From Actinomycetes bacterium (GTDB lineage: Bacteria; Actinomycetota; Acidimicrobiia; Acidimicrobiales; RAAP-2), in NCBI GenBank assembly GCA_021777285.1, contig JAJYDR010000036.1:1-18110 (forward strand): DNA of 18,110 bases, given 5' to 3'. A program made the translations under genes and the position numbers. Below, piece after piece: positions 6,181-12,970 of this stretch (position 1 is its first letter; each line of letters begins with the position of its first letter). The notes under the pieces were generated by a model. It made no database searches. It was not told where the DNA came from and saw nothing but the letters and a program-made list of their open reading frames with translations.

Positions 6181-7106
6181 GTGTCCTGCTCGGTGGTTCG
6201 CTGGCCGCAGCATTCGCGGCAGGAATGGTGGCGTTCTTCGCACCGTGCTGCGCGGGCGTCATGCTGCCGGCGTACTTGGCCGCCATCGGTGGCGGTCGTC
6301 GCCTGCGTGTCGCTCGTTTGAGCGCGATCTATGTGGCTGGCGTCTCACTGGTGGTGCTGCCAATCACGCTCGGTGCGGCGTTCGTCGCGTCGTACGTATC
6401 GCGCTGGCACCCACAACTGTTCACACTCGGCGGACTGATGATGATCGGTGTCGCCGTTGCGCTGTGGCGCAGCTCGATGTTGCCGATGCACGTGCCCCAG
6501 CCGCGACTCACTGGTTCGCTTTGGTCGGTCTTCGGACTCGGGGTCTTCTCCGGCGCCTCGACGGCCTGCTGTGCGCCCGTGCTCGCGGGGGCAATCGCGC
6601 TGTCGGCCACGAGCGGCACCATCGCGGGTGGCCTGCTACTCGGTGTCGCGTACGTAACTGGCATGATGGCGCCGTTGATCCCAATCGCGCTGTTCTACGG
6701 TCGACTCAAGCGGCGGGTCTCGGACCCGATGATCACACTGCGAATCGGTTCGCACGCCAAGCGCATTGGCGTGGTGCGACTCGCGGGTGTGGTCATCTTC
6801 GCGGGCTTCGGTGCGTTGTTCATCGCGCTCGCGATGACGGGCAACTCGAACACTGCGCCCGGATTCCAGAAGGCACTCGGTGGATGGATGCGAGGTGTCG
6901 GGGTCTACGTCACGCGTATCCCTAACGTCGTGTCGTTGCCGATCTTGGCCGTCGTGGTGGGCGCATTCGTACTGGCGGTCATAAGGAAAAGGAAAGTAGA
7001 CGATGAATCAACGTTCAACGAAGTCGAATCGCGCGGTGACTGCTGCGAAGCCGAACACGACGAAGGAGGGCCGCACAACGACTACTCGGACCAAGCCGGC
7101 CACTGA
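6177..7106 (+). CDS. CcdA/DsbD-like transmembrane thiol transporter
   Basis: The 309-residue, strongly hydrophobic protein has six or more membrane segments. Its two key cysteine motifs are doubled: FAPCCAG (C24, C25) in the first span and TACCAPV (C131, C132) in a middle span, matching the two reactive cysteines of CcdA/DsbD that pass electrons through the membrane. It likely takes electrons from a cytoplasmic thiol protein (the glutaredoxin-like product just upstream, 4-bp overlap) and gives them to the extracytoplasmic thioredoxin-like protein encoded next. The last 35 residues are hydrophilic and contain GDCCEAEHDEGG; these codons overlap the start of the next gene by 104 bp. Members that pair two CC motifs also occur in mercury and other metal resistance clusters, so metal transport is an alternative. 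Confidence 0.85.
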   Translation: MSVLLGGSLAAAFAAGMVAFFAPCCAGVMLPAYLAAIGGGRRLRVARLSAIYVAGVSLVVLPITLGAAFVASYVSRWHPQLFTLGGLMMIGVAVALWRSSMLPMHVPQPRLTGSLWSVFGLGVFSGASTACCAPVLAGAIALSATSGTIAGGLLLGVAYVTGMMAPLIPIALFYGRLKRRVSDPMITLRIGSHAKRIGVVRLAGVVIFAGFGALFIALAMTGNSNTAPGFQKALGGWMRGVGVYVTRIPNVVSLPILAVVVGAFVLAVIRKRKVDDESTFNEVESRGDCCEAEHDEGGPHNDYSDQAGH

Positions 7107-7785
7107 CCAACGCCGCGCGGGAGCGAAGTCGTCGGCACCGGTCAAACAGTACATGGTGCGCCGTCGAGGATTCTGGCGCTCGCCAGCGAGTCGGTGGACG
7201 GCGCTCGGGGTCATCGTGCTTCTCGTGGCGAGCTTCGTCTTGCCCGGCGTGTTCAAGGGTGCGTCCAGGTTCCGCTCGCCCGGGGTACCAGCCGGTGTCG
7301 CACTCGGGGCTGGTCTGCCCGTCGGCGCGACGGTGCCCAACTTCACTGGGGTCAACCTGATCAATGGTCAGACGATCTCATCGTCACAGATCTACGATCA
7401 GCGCACACTGCTGTTCTTCTCAGAGGGCGTCTCGTGTCAGGCCTGTCTCGAACAGATCCAGGGTCTCCAACAAGTCGGAGCCGAACTCACTAAGCGGGGC
7501 ATACACCTGATGTCCTTCACGCCTGACCCTCCGACGATCCTCAAGCAGGCCGCCGCCGACTACAAGATCACGACACCCTTGATCTCTGACCCAAACGACG
7601 TGATCTCGTCGGCGTTCAATACGTTGGGCCAAGGAATGCACGCCAATACGCCGGGTCACGCCTTCATCCTCGTCTACCGCGGCAAAGTGCTCTGGTACCG
7701 CGACTACTGGATCACGAATCAAGAGATGTACGTTGCACCATCCGCTCTGTTGAGAGCGATCCCGGCGAGTGCGACGAGGCTCTGA
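7003..7785 (+). CDS. Membrane-anchored thioredoxin-like (TlpA/redoxin) protein
   Basis: The 260-residue protein starts with about 60 residues rich in Lys, Arg and Thr (cytoplasmic), then one membrane anchor (about 66-84), then an extracytoplasmic AhpC/TSA-redoxin domain. The active site is SCQAC (C145-x-x-C148) after the strand TLLFFSEGV. A conserved GHAFILVYRGKVLWYRDYW segment near the end carries the strands of the fold. Its job is probably reduction of extracytoplasmic disulfides with electrons from the CcdA-like partner. The start at 7003 is supported by a purine-rich site (AAGGAAAAGGAAAG) about 6 nt upstream, which forces an unusual 104-bp overlap with the upstream gene. No other ATG in the overlap suits; the next, at 7153, lies beyond it. 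The gene ends 45 bp before the convergent csoR-family gene. Confidence 0.86.
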   Translation: MNQRSTKSNRAVTAAKPNTTKEGRTTTTRTKPATDQRRAGAKSSAPVKQYMVRRRGFWRSPASRWTALGVIVLLVASFVLPGVFKGASRFRSPGVPAGVALGAGLPVGATVPNFTGVNLINGQTISSSQIYDQRTLLFFSEGVSCQACLEQIQGLQQVGAELTKRGIHLMSFTPDPPTILKQAAADYKITTPLISDPNDVISSAFNTLGQGMHANTPGHAFILVYRGKVLWYRDYWITNQEMYVAPSALLRAIPASATRL

Positions 7786-7830
7786 AATCGTTGTGCCCGA
7801 TCGGGTCGCCCCACGGAGCGTCGTCGGTCG

Positions 7831-8181
7831 CTACATCCGCAGGACTTGTCGGATGGTGCTCGCGACCTCTCGCAACGCCTCGCCACCATCGGAGTCAGAG
7901 CTCTGGACCGCGTGCACCACGCAGTGCTGCAAATGGTCGTTCAATAGCCCGACCGTCACCTCCTGAAGAGCCGCGCTCACCGAGGCGATTTGGGTCACGA
8001 TGTCGGGGCACCACCGGTCGTCGTCGACCATCTTCTGAATTCCCCGCACCTGACCTTCGATCTTCTTCAGTCGGGCTAGGTAGTCGTCTTTACCCGAGGC
8101 GTACCCCCGACGCTGACGGCTCGACGGGCTCTTGGCCGGGCGGGTCGGGGTGACTTCAGGTACTGGGGATTCGTCTGCCAT
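7831..8181 (-). CDS. csoR: CsoR-family copper-sensing repressor
   Basis: The 116-residue DUF156/CsoR protein has an approximately 30-residue basic N-terminal extension, then the four-helix-type core (YLARLKKIEGQVRGIQKMVDDD, split across residues 34-55). The Cu(I) ligand set is present with correct spacing: C58 in RWCPD, H83 and C87 in DHLQHC, that is C-x24-H-x3-C as in Mycobacterium tuberculosis CsoR. This favours copper over the nickel (RcnR), formaldehyde (FrmR) or sulfide (CstR) branches. Apo-CsoR binds G/C-tract palindromes and releases them on Cu(I) binding. ATG 8181 has AGGAAAGG about 9 nt upstream; GTG 8202 is in frame but has no such site. I see no matching operator at its own promoter; the likely targets are at 9438-9503. 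Confidence 0.92.
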   Translation of the reverse strand: MADESPVPEVTPTRPAKSPSSRQRRGYASGKDDYLARLKKIEGQVRGIQKMVDDDRWCPDIVTQIASVSAALQEVTVGLLNDHLQHCVVHAVQSSDSDGGEALREVASTIRQVLRM

Positions 8182-8202
8182 CACGATCAACCTTTCCTGC
8201 AC

Positions 8203-8793
8203 AGTCTCGCATCGAACGACGAGATGGGACGCTATGGGCCCACGAATCCGTCGTGTCCTACGCTAACGCCGCGTCGCGGTCTATTCACTGAGGACCAGGT
8301 TCTCCGATTCGTCGCCATCCAGACGTGATAACGGTCACGGACTCTTTGGGCGTCCTACTGGGGCGATGCGCCTCGTCAGTTGGCGGCGGGGCACTGGTCG
8401 TCGTGACCCCTTTGTATCTTTCGTCGCGTCCTTCTGCTCGTGCTGTTGGTGGCACATTGTAACCGGCGAGACGCTAATTCTCATCGGTGGATCCGGCTCG
8501 GCGCGTCGCCTGTCGCACGGGTTTCATCAGGGTGTGGGCCGCTTTCGAGTCGCGCAAGCTCGCCGTGACGGACGCCGCTGGTTCTAGGCCACGCGCCAGG
8601 GGATCGTCGAACCGGTAGCCAACCGTGGCAGTCGCGAATGTCCGACCCGTCTGACGCTCAGCGTCTCGGCGATGAGACGCGACGTCAGACGGTGGAGCGA
8701 AACGGAGTACGTACGACACGCCGGCGTACTCACCACATCGACGATGGGAGGGGTTGGTAGAGACGCCGGGCGTGTCGCGATTCTGGCGACGAC
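8203..8793. other. Gene-free interval between csoR and the DoxX gene
   Basis: About 590 bp with no ORF I can support; the open frames here lack a family motif and overlap each other or the DoxX gene. The csoR promoter should lie at its left end: on the minus strand TTAGCGT around 8260-8270 is a possible -10 of TAnnnT type. TGGGCCCA (8235-8242) is an 8-bp palindrome. The right half is rich in stem-loops, the strongest being 8647-8692. Confidence 0.5.
8647..8692. repeat. Long two-part stem-loop
   Basis: CCGTCTGACG (8647-8656) pairs perfectly with CGTCAGACGG (8683-8692). Inside, after a small asymmetric bulge (CTCA against GA), GCGTCTC (8661-8667) pairs with GAGACGC (8674-8680) around a 6-nt loop. 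That is 17 base pairs in 46 nt. It lies about 100 bp downstream of the DoxX stop. There is no T-tract, so it is not a standard intrinsic terminator. Two further inverted repeats (8705-8731, and 8715-8727 with 8762-8775) lie between it and the gene. Confidence 0.6.
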
Positions 8794-9381
8794 TCAAGCG
8801 GGCTGTGGCACCGCCTGTTCGACAGCGTTGTCGTCGGCGGGTTGGGCCACGTCGGGTCGGCGCAACTCGGCCACCTTCCACCACCACGAGTAGCGCCGCT
8901 CGAGGATGTAGTCGACGCTGTAGCGGGCTGGACCGGCGTAGTAACTGATCGCGAGGAGGTTCAAGAACACGACTGCGTAAATGATGGCGGTGCCGATGTC
9001 CGACGCTCCCATCGTGTATGGGCCACCGAAGCCCTCCGCCGTCGCCCAAACCACGAGACTGAAGAGCGCCGCTGAGATATAGGTGATCTTTCTCGCGAAG
9101 CCCAGGATCAGCGCAATGGCGATCAAGGTCTCGACGACGGCCACTAGGTCCACGAAGAAATTGACCCGGGGATGTTGGATGTGGACCCAGAAGGTGAACC
9201 ACGGGTGCAGCCAACGGGGTTGGCCGTCCGCTTCACCCATGATCGTGCCCATGAACATGGACCGGAAACCTGGCAGCCACTTCAGTGCGGCATCGATCGC
9301 CCATATGACGCCAAAGCTGATTCGAAGGGCATCCTTCGGCCACGCCGTCTGGCAGTTCTGGGGCCTAGTTGCAGTACTCAT
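8794..9381 (-). CDS. DoxX-family membrane protein
   Basis: The 195-residue protein has four membrane segments, at about 19-38, 73-95, 98-118 and 128-148, with the LRISFGVIWAIDAALKW start and a conserved LGFARKITYISAALFSL turn typical of DoxX proteins. A charged, soluble tail follows (YILERRYSWWWKVAELR, then an acidic/proline-rich end). DoxX proteins have been linked to thiosulfate-quinone oxidoreductase in archaea and to thiol/oxidative stress complexes in mycobacteria; the function here is unknown. ATG 9381 is chosen because it matches the family N-terminus, with GGAAAGGTGAG about 10 nt upstream; the frame stays open to 9432. It is divergent from the small-ORF/permease operon and shares with it the GGGGTAG-rich control region, so CsoR control is likely. 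Confidence 0.83.
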   Translation of the reverse strand: MSTATRPQNCQTAWPKDALRISFGVIWAIDAALKWLPGFRSMFMGTIMGEADGQPRWLHPWFTFWVHIQHPRVNFFVDLVAVVETLIAIALILGFARKITYISAALFSLVVWATAEGFGGPYTMGASDIGTAIIYAVVFLNLLAISYYAGPARYSVDYILERRYSWWWKVAELRRPDVAQPADDNAVEQAVPQPA

Positions 9382-9437
9382 CCGTCGGTAACTCACCTTT
9401 CCCGTCTGGCCCCTGTCCAGAAAATAATTCACTATTA

Positions 9438-9503
9438 GGGGTAGGGGGTAGGGTCATAAGTCCCTACCCCGCTACGGTATGATAGGGATACCCCCAAGGG
9501 GTA
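9438..9503. promoter_or_regulatory. CsoR-like operator cluster with plus-strand -10
   Basis: Two G/C-tract palindromes flank a -10-like TATGAT (9478-9483). GGGGTAGGG (9445-9453) pairs with CCCTACCCC (9462-9470) around 8 bp. TACCCC (9489-9494) pairs with GGGGTA (9498-9503) around 3 bp, the form of known CsoR operators (TACCCC...GGGGTA). In addition GGGGTAG is tandemly repeated at 9438-9444 and 9445-9451. The second palindrome would cover the transcription start of the plus-strand operon; the first lies in its spacer/-35 region and also before the minus-strand DoxX gene. No good -35 is visible. Together with the csoR gene nearby, this is a strong regulatory prediction. Confidence 0.72.
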
Positions 9504-9528
9504 GCAAGAATCGTATGGGAGGTGCGCT

Positions 9529-9801
9529 ATGTGGGAGTCGCGGTATACGGACCAGCTGCGAACAGAAGCCACGTTTCCGGGGTCGGTAACTGTTGGAGCT
9601 CGTCGGAGCCGAGGTGGAGCGTTGATCGCCCCACGTCTCTCTCAACGTCGCGTGAGCGTAGTGGCACGTTTTCGCGGCGATGAACTCCGCGGTGATCGTC
9701 GCCCACGATTCGCCTATCACGTGGTCCGTCCTCACTCGAAGGGCGAAGTTCGCTGCCGACGACCAAATGACCTGTTGAACAAAGGGGAGCGCAATGCATG
9801 A
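9529..9801 (+). CDS. Hypothetical Arg-rich small protein, first ORF of the CsoR-type operon
   Basis: The 90-residue ORF starts 46 bp after the -10, with GGGAGG about 6 nt before ATG 9529. It ends at 9801, overlapping the next start by 8 bp. I do not recognise the protein: it is basic (many Arg), begins MWESRYTDQLRTEATF, has a single Cys near the end and no signal peptide or membrane span. Codon third positions are only moderately GC-rich. The good ribosome site and overlap favour a real gene; the composition would also fit a chance frame, and another frame across 9530-9680 is open too. Treat it as a candidate leader or small regulatory protein. Confidence 0.4.
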   Translation: MWESRYTDQLRTEATFPGSVTVGARRSRGGALIAPRLSQRRVSVVARFRGDELRGDRRPRFAYHVVRPHSKGEVRCRRPNDLLNKGERNA

Positions 9802-10039
9802 CGATCACAATGAGCCGACCAGCGTTACGAGCACCGCGACCGTTCGCGATCACGGGATAGTCAAGCGACACGCCAACCACTTCGCGATGATCGTGTGTTG
9901 CGTCCCGGTCCTGTTGATCGCTACCGTCCTCGTGGTAACGCACGTCGTGAGCGCCTCCACCCTCGTCTTTGCAGTTGGTTGCGTCGTGATGATGGCAGTC
10001 ATGATGCGAGGGATGAACCACGATCACGGAAGACACTGA
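9794..10039 (+). CDS. Small His-rich two-span membrane protein
   Basis: The 81-residue protein has a His-containing N-terminus (MHDDHNE), two predicted membrane spans (about 31-49 with CCVPVLLIATVL, and 52-70) and a Met/His-rich C-terminus (MMAVMMRGMNHDHGRH). GGGGAG lies about 6 nt before ATG 9794. The layout resembles the small DUF2933-type proteins that occur beside metal-efflux permeases, but I cannot confirm the family. The Met/His ends suggest metal binding at the membrane face. Its TGA shares its last base with the next ATG (TGATG), so it is part of a tightly coupled operon. Confidence 0.72.
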   Translation: MHDDHNEPTSVTSTATVRDHGIVKRHANHFAMIVCCVPVLLIATVLVVTHVVSASTLVFAVGCVVMMAVMMRGMNHDHGRH

Positions 10040-10305
10040 TGTGGTCCCATGAGGAGCGCCATGAAGTTGGTCGACTACGTGTCACGGTGACACGGGGCGA
10101 CACGACTTCGTCATCACGCGTCGCGAACGCTCGGGAGAGCCACGCGGAGGCGACGGCACAACTTCGAAACGAACGTGGCGCTGATCTCACGCGGACGGCT
10201 GGTGAGGGCTCGCCGCGGTGCCCCGTCGATGCATGGTGTGACGACACCCACGTGACGCCTTCGATCGATGTCACGTCGCCGGTCGACGACGAGGTACGCA
10301 CATGA
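10039..10305 (+). CDS. Hypothetical 88-residue soluble protein, coupled on both sides
   Basis: The ORF starts at an ATG that overlaps the upstream stop by one base, with GGAAG (10028-10032) 6 nt before it. Its TGA (10303-10305) overlaps the start of the permease gene. It therefore fills the 262-bp gap exactly. The protein begins MWSHEERHEVGRLRV, is hydrophilic, and has a CPVDAWCDD segment with two cysteines near residue 65. I recognise no family. Third positions are mostly G or C, as in neighbouring genes. The arrangement is hard to explain by chance, but an open frame also exists on the opposite strand, so expression needs proof. Confidence 0.5.
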   Translation: MWSHEERHEVGRLRVTVTRGDTTSSSRVANARESHAEATAQLRNERGADLTRTAGEGSPRCPVDAWCDDTHVTPSIDVTSPVDDEVRT

Positions 10306-11822
10306 TGGGATCGTTCGTGGCAGCGATCTCGTGGATCGACCCGATTGGCCGGAGCCTGCGCGAGGGGTTCTTCATGTTCTGGGAGACACTCTGGCCGCTC
10401 ATCCTCGGCTTCGGGCTTTCTGGTGTGGTCCAGTCGTTCGTGAGTCGTGACGCGCTGCAACGCAAGCTCGGCAACCACGGTGTGGTGGCCACGGTGCGTG
10501 CCTCGGGCTACGGGATGGTCTCCTCGTCGTGCAGCTACGCCGCATCGGCGATGTCCAAGTCCTTGTTCGTGAAGGGTGCCGACTTCGTCTCGACGTTGGT
10601 GTTCATGTTCGCCTCGACGAACCTGGTGGTGGAACTGGGCGTGATCCTCGTTGTTCTGATGGGCTGGCAGTTCGCCGCCAGCGAATTCATCGGCGGCGCC
10701 ATCATGATCGCGCTGCTCGCGACGGCAGCCGGCCTGTGGTTCCGGGGGCGCGAGATTGACGCGGCGCGAGCGGAGTTGATCAGGAAGAGCCCGTCACTCC
10801 CGACGCCTATGCACCAAGGGAACGGTCACCTCGACCAGCACGAAGCGTCGGCGGCGATGGCCGACGATCCGTCGTCACAGGATGGTCACAGCACCCGAGC
10901 GAGATCATTGCGCGAAAGCAGCGGCTGGGCAAACGCCGCCACGTACACGATGGCCGACCTTACGATGCTTCGAAAGGAGATGCTCATCGGGTACGGCATC
11001 GCCGGCTTCCTCGCAACACTCATTCCAACTCGGTGGTGGAACGTGGTCTTCCTGCATGGTCACGGGTTCTGGACGAGCGTCGAGAACGTGGTCGTCGGTC
11101 CGTTCATCGCGATTATCAGCTTCGTCTGCTCCGTTGGCAACGTGCCACTCGCGGCGGCGTTGTGGCACGGTGGGATCTCGTTTGGTGGCGTCGTGTCGTT
11201 CATCTTCGCCGACCTCATCGCCTTCCCGCTACTGCTCATCTACCGTCGCTACTACGGCACCAAGTTGATGGTCAAGATGTTGGCGATCTTCTGGGTCGTG
11301 ATGGCCGCGGCTGGCCTCCTGACTGAAGGCCTCTTCAACGTCGCACACCTGGTCCCGGTGAGACGCACCACGCAAGTCGTCGCCGCCCACTTCTCATGGA
11401 ACTACACGACGTATCTGAACATTGTGTTCCTCGCCGCATTCGGGTTCATCTACTGGGTATATCGGCACCGCGTGCGCTTTGGTGGTGGCGGCGGGTACGC
11501 CATCGATCCGGTGTGCGGCATGCAGGTGGAGATCGAACACGCACCGGCCGTCTTGGAGCACGCCGACGCTGCGGTCTACTTCTGCTCGGATCACTGCGGC
11601 GACCGCTTCCAGTCTGAAGGCGGCGACGTCGGGCACGCCGAGGCGACGCGACCGATGTCGGGTGTGAGCGGCGGGGCCATCGACCCGATCTGTGGCATGT
11701 CGGTCGATCCGGCGACTACCGAATACTCGAGTCGTCGTGGTGATGTTCAGTACTACTTCTGTTCTCGGGGCTGTGTCGAGCGCTTCGAACGAGAGTCGGT
11801 GGCACACCATCACAAAACGTGA
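10302..11822 (+). CDS. ArsP/DUF318-type permease fused to two YHS domains
   Basis: The 506-residue protein carries a two-part permease: spans from about 25 to 150 with the family motif SSSCSYAASAMSKSLFVKG (74-92; C77) and a second group from about 225 with SVGNVPLAAALWHGGISFGG. These are separated by a His-rich cytoplasmic loop (about 165-205). The C-terminus adds two YHS domains, about 400-440 (AIDPVCGM then YFCSDHCGDRF) and 459-499 (AIDPICGM then YYFCSRGCVERF); each has the three cysteines of the TRASH/YHS metal-binding fold. PF03773 permeases export organic arsenicals in some bacteria and are common in metal-resistance clusters of unknown substrate. ATG 10302 has GAGG 8 nt upstream; the second ATG (10305) is equally possible. 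CsoR-type control suggests copper. Confidence 0.88.
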   Translation: MMGSFVAAISWIDPIGRSLREGFFMFWETLWPLILGFGLSGVVQSFVSRDALQRKLGNHGVVATVRASGYGMVSSSCSYAASAMSKSLFVKGADFVSTLVFMFASTNLVVELGVILVVLMGWQFAASEFIGGAIMIALLATAAGLWFRGREIDAARAELIRKSPSLPTPMHQGNGHLDQHEASAAMADDPSSQDGHSTRARSLRESSGWANAATYTMADLTMLRKEMLIGYGIAGFLATLIPTRWWNVVFLHGHGFWTSVENVVVGPFIAIISFVCSVGNVPLAAALWHGGISFGGVVSFIFADLIAFPLLLIYRRYYGTKLMVKMLAIFWVVMAAAGLLTEGLFNVAHLVPVRRTTQVVAAHFSWNYTTYLNIVFLAAFGFIYWVYRHRVRFGGGGGYAIDPVCGMQVEIEHAPAVLEHADAAVYFCSDHCGDRFQSEGGDVGHAEATRPMSGVSGGAIDPICGMSVDPATTEYSSRRGDVQYYFCSRGCVERFERESVAHHHKT

Positions 11823-11947
11823 CCGGTCCGAGCAACACCATGTCGTCGACGGGTCTAACCGTGCACGACCGCTCGGGCGGTGAACTGGCACGACGCGGAT
11901 TCACCGACCGCAGGGCCCTCGTATCGAGTACCGAGGAAAGGAAGAAT

Positions 11948-12142
11948 ATGAATGAATTTTGGGGAACACACCACGCGCACCGTGATGCTGTGTCGACGGA
12001 TGGTGACGCGCGCGTCGATCCGATTTGTGGCATGTCGGTGACGCGCTCGAACGCGACCGCGGTTCGTACAGACGGTGATATCGAGTACTTGTTCTGCTCG
12101 AATGGGTGCGCGGCGGCATTCGACATGGACCACTCGCATTAA
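11948..12142 (+). CDS. Stand-alone YHS-domain protein
   Basis: The 64-residue protein consists of a His-containing N-terminus (MNEFWGTHHAHRD) and one YHS domain: VDPICGMSV, then YLFCSNGCAAAF, ending MDHSH. The three cysteines match the two YHS domains fused to the upstream permease. It is probably a small cytoplasmic metal-binding or metal-delivery partner of that permease. ATG 11948 is preferred because GAGGAAAGGAAG ends 3 nt before it and the coding sequence upstream looks unlike a protein; a GTG at 11819 overlapping the permease stop would give 107 residues with a disordered N-terminus. Confidence 0.8.
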   Translation: MNEFWGTHHAHRDAVSTDGDARVDPICGMSVTRSNATAVRTDGDIEYLFCSNGCAAAFDMDHSH

Positions 12143-12536
12143 CGAAGAAGTTCAGGTTCAGTTCGCACGCTGAGGACCCATCTCGTGTTTCCAAGTGGTT
12201 CGCCACGCCGTCGGCGGAGCAAGTCGTCCCCTCCCCCAGTGGTCCCTGCGGTCCACCGCGGCACGGGTGAGTCTCGCTCGGTAGGGTGACGCGTGACTGC
12301 GACGAGGCGTGTGTGCTCGCTGTGGCCGATCGGAGCGGAATCACTGGGACAATTGGCCCAAGATTGGCGACCGCCGCGATTCGCAGATTGAGGACATGGC
12401 TAAGAAGATTGCGGGCCTCCCGGCATAGATGTGGGTTGATTCAGGCATCTGAGACCAGATCTCGCTCGTGTGGCAGAACGTGAAGCATCCTGGGTATTCC
12501 GGAGTCTCCAGGAAACAGGTCGGTTCAACTTGTTTG
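12143..12536. other. Gene-free interval after the YHS gene
   Basis: I find no supportable gene here. Reading frames on the minus strand continue the ISL3 remnant to the right but lose family resemblance after the ALALITVALGPI segment (about 12537). No clear terminator follows the YHS gene. GGTCC is repeated around 12239-12252 and the stretch is GC-rich, with no long palindrome that I can find. Confidence 0.4.
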
Positions 12537-12905
12537 ATCGGTCCGAGTGCCACCGTGATGAGAGCGAGTGCCGCGCGTTGGCGGAGTGGAATCCACAGGC
12601 CCGATTGATGATGAGACGCGGCGCCGATTGAGGCCCTTGTGGCGGGCATTGTTCACGCCCAGTCGCACCGCCGCCATGATGCCCGCACGATATTTGCGAA
12701 TGCTCTGGGCGAGGGTGACGAAGGGCTTCATGCCGCTGCGCCGGGCTCTCGAGCAGAACCGGTCGAGCAGGGCAACGATCTCGTCTTCGCTGAGGTCGCC
12801 CGCGAATATCGCTCGCAGGGCTTCTTTCAGGGCGTAGGCGCGCCACAGGTCGCCCCGACGATTCAACCCCCTTTTCAATCTGCGCTCAGGCCAGCGGACA
12901 CAAGA
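12537..12905 (-). pseudogene. ISL3-family transposase remnant, C-terminal part, frameshifted
   Basis: Minus-strand reading gives RRGDLWRAYALKEALRAIFA, then LLDRFCSRARRSGMKPFVTL and IRKYRAGIMAAVRLGVNNA, which match the C-terminal third of ISL3 (DDE_Tnp_ISL3) transposases (usual length 400-550). The expected continuation jumps frame twice: RLIINRACGFHSANA is in a second frame (break near 12612-12625) and ALALITVALGPI in a third (break near 12570-12580). The N-terminal zinc-finger and most of the DDE domain are missing upstream, where weak similarity (LTGRK) fades by about 12920. It is therefore a decayed insertion sequence lying between the YHS gene and the ABC exporter. No terminal repeats or target duplications were recognised. 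Confidence 0.82.
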
Positions 12906-12970
12906 CTTACGGCCAGTTAAGTGCTCCGCTCGACCATTGGTTCATTTAGCCGGATGGTGGTTTTCAGGCA

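Noticed and set aside
8235..8242. TGGGCCCA palindrome at the csoR promoter as a CsoR operator
   Set aside because: Too short and lacking the TACCCC/GGGGTA arms seen at 9438-9503; common in GC-rich DNA.
8474..9214. Minus-strand ORF of 246 codons extending past the DoxX gene
   Set aside because: It overlaps the DoxX gene in another frame and its product is Arg/His/Ser-rich without motifs. DoxX has clear spans and a family start.
9999..10478. Minus-strand ORF opposite the 88-residue candidate and permease start
   Set aside because: No motif or ribosome site, and it runs into the permease N-terminus, which is certain; treated as a shadow.
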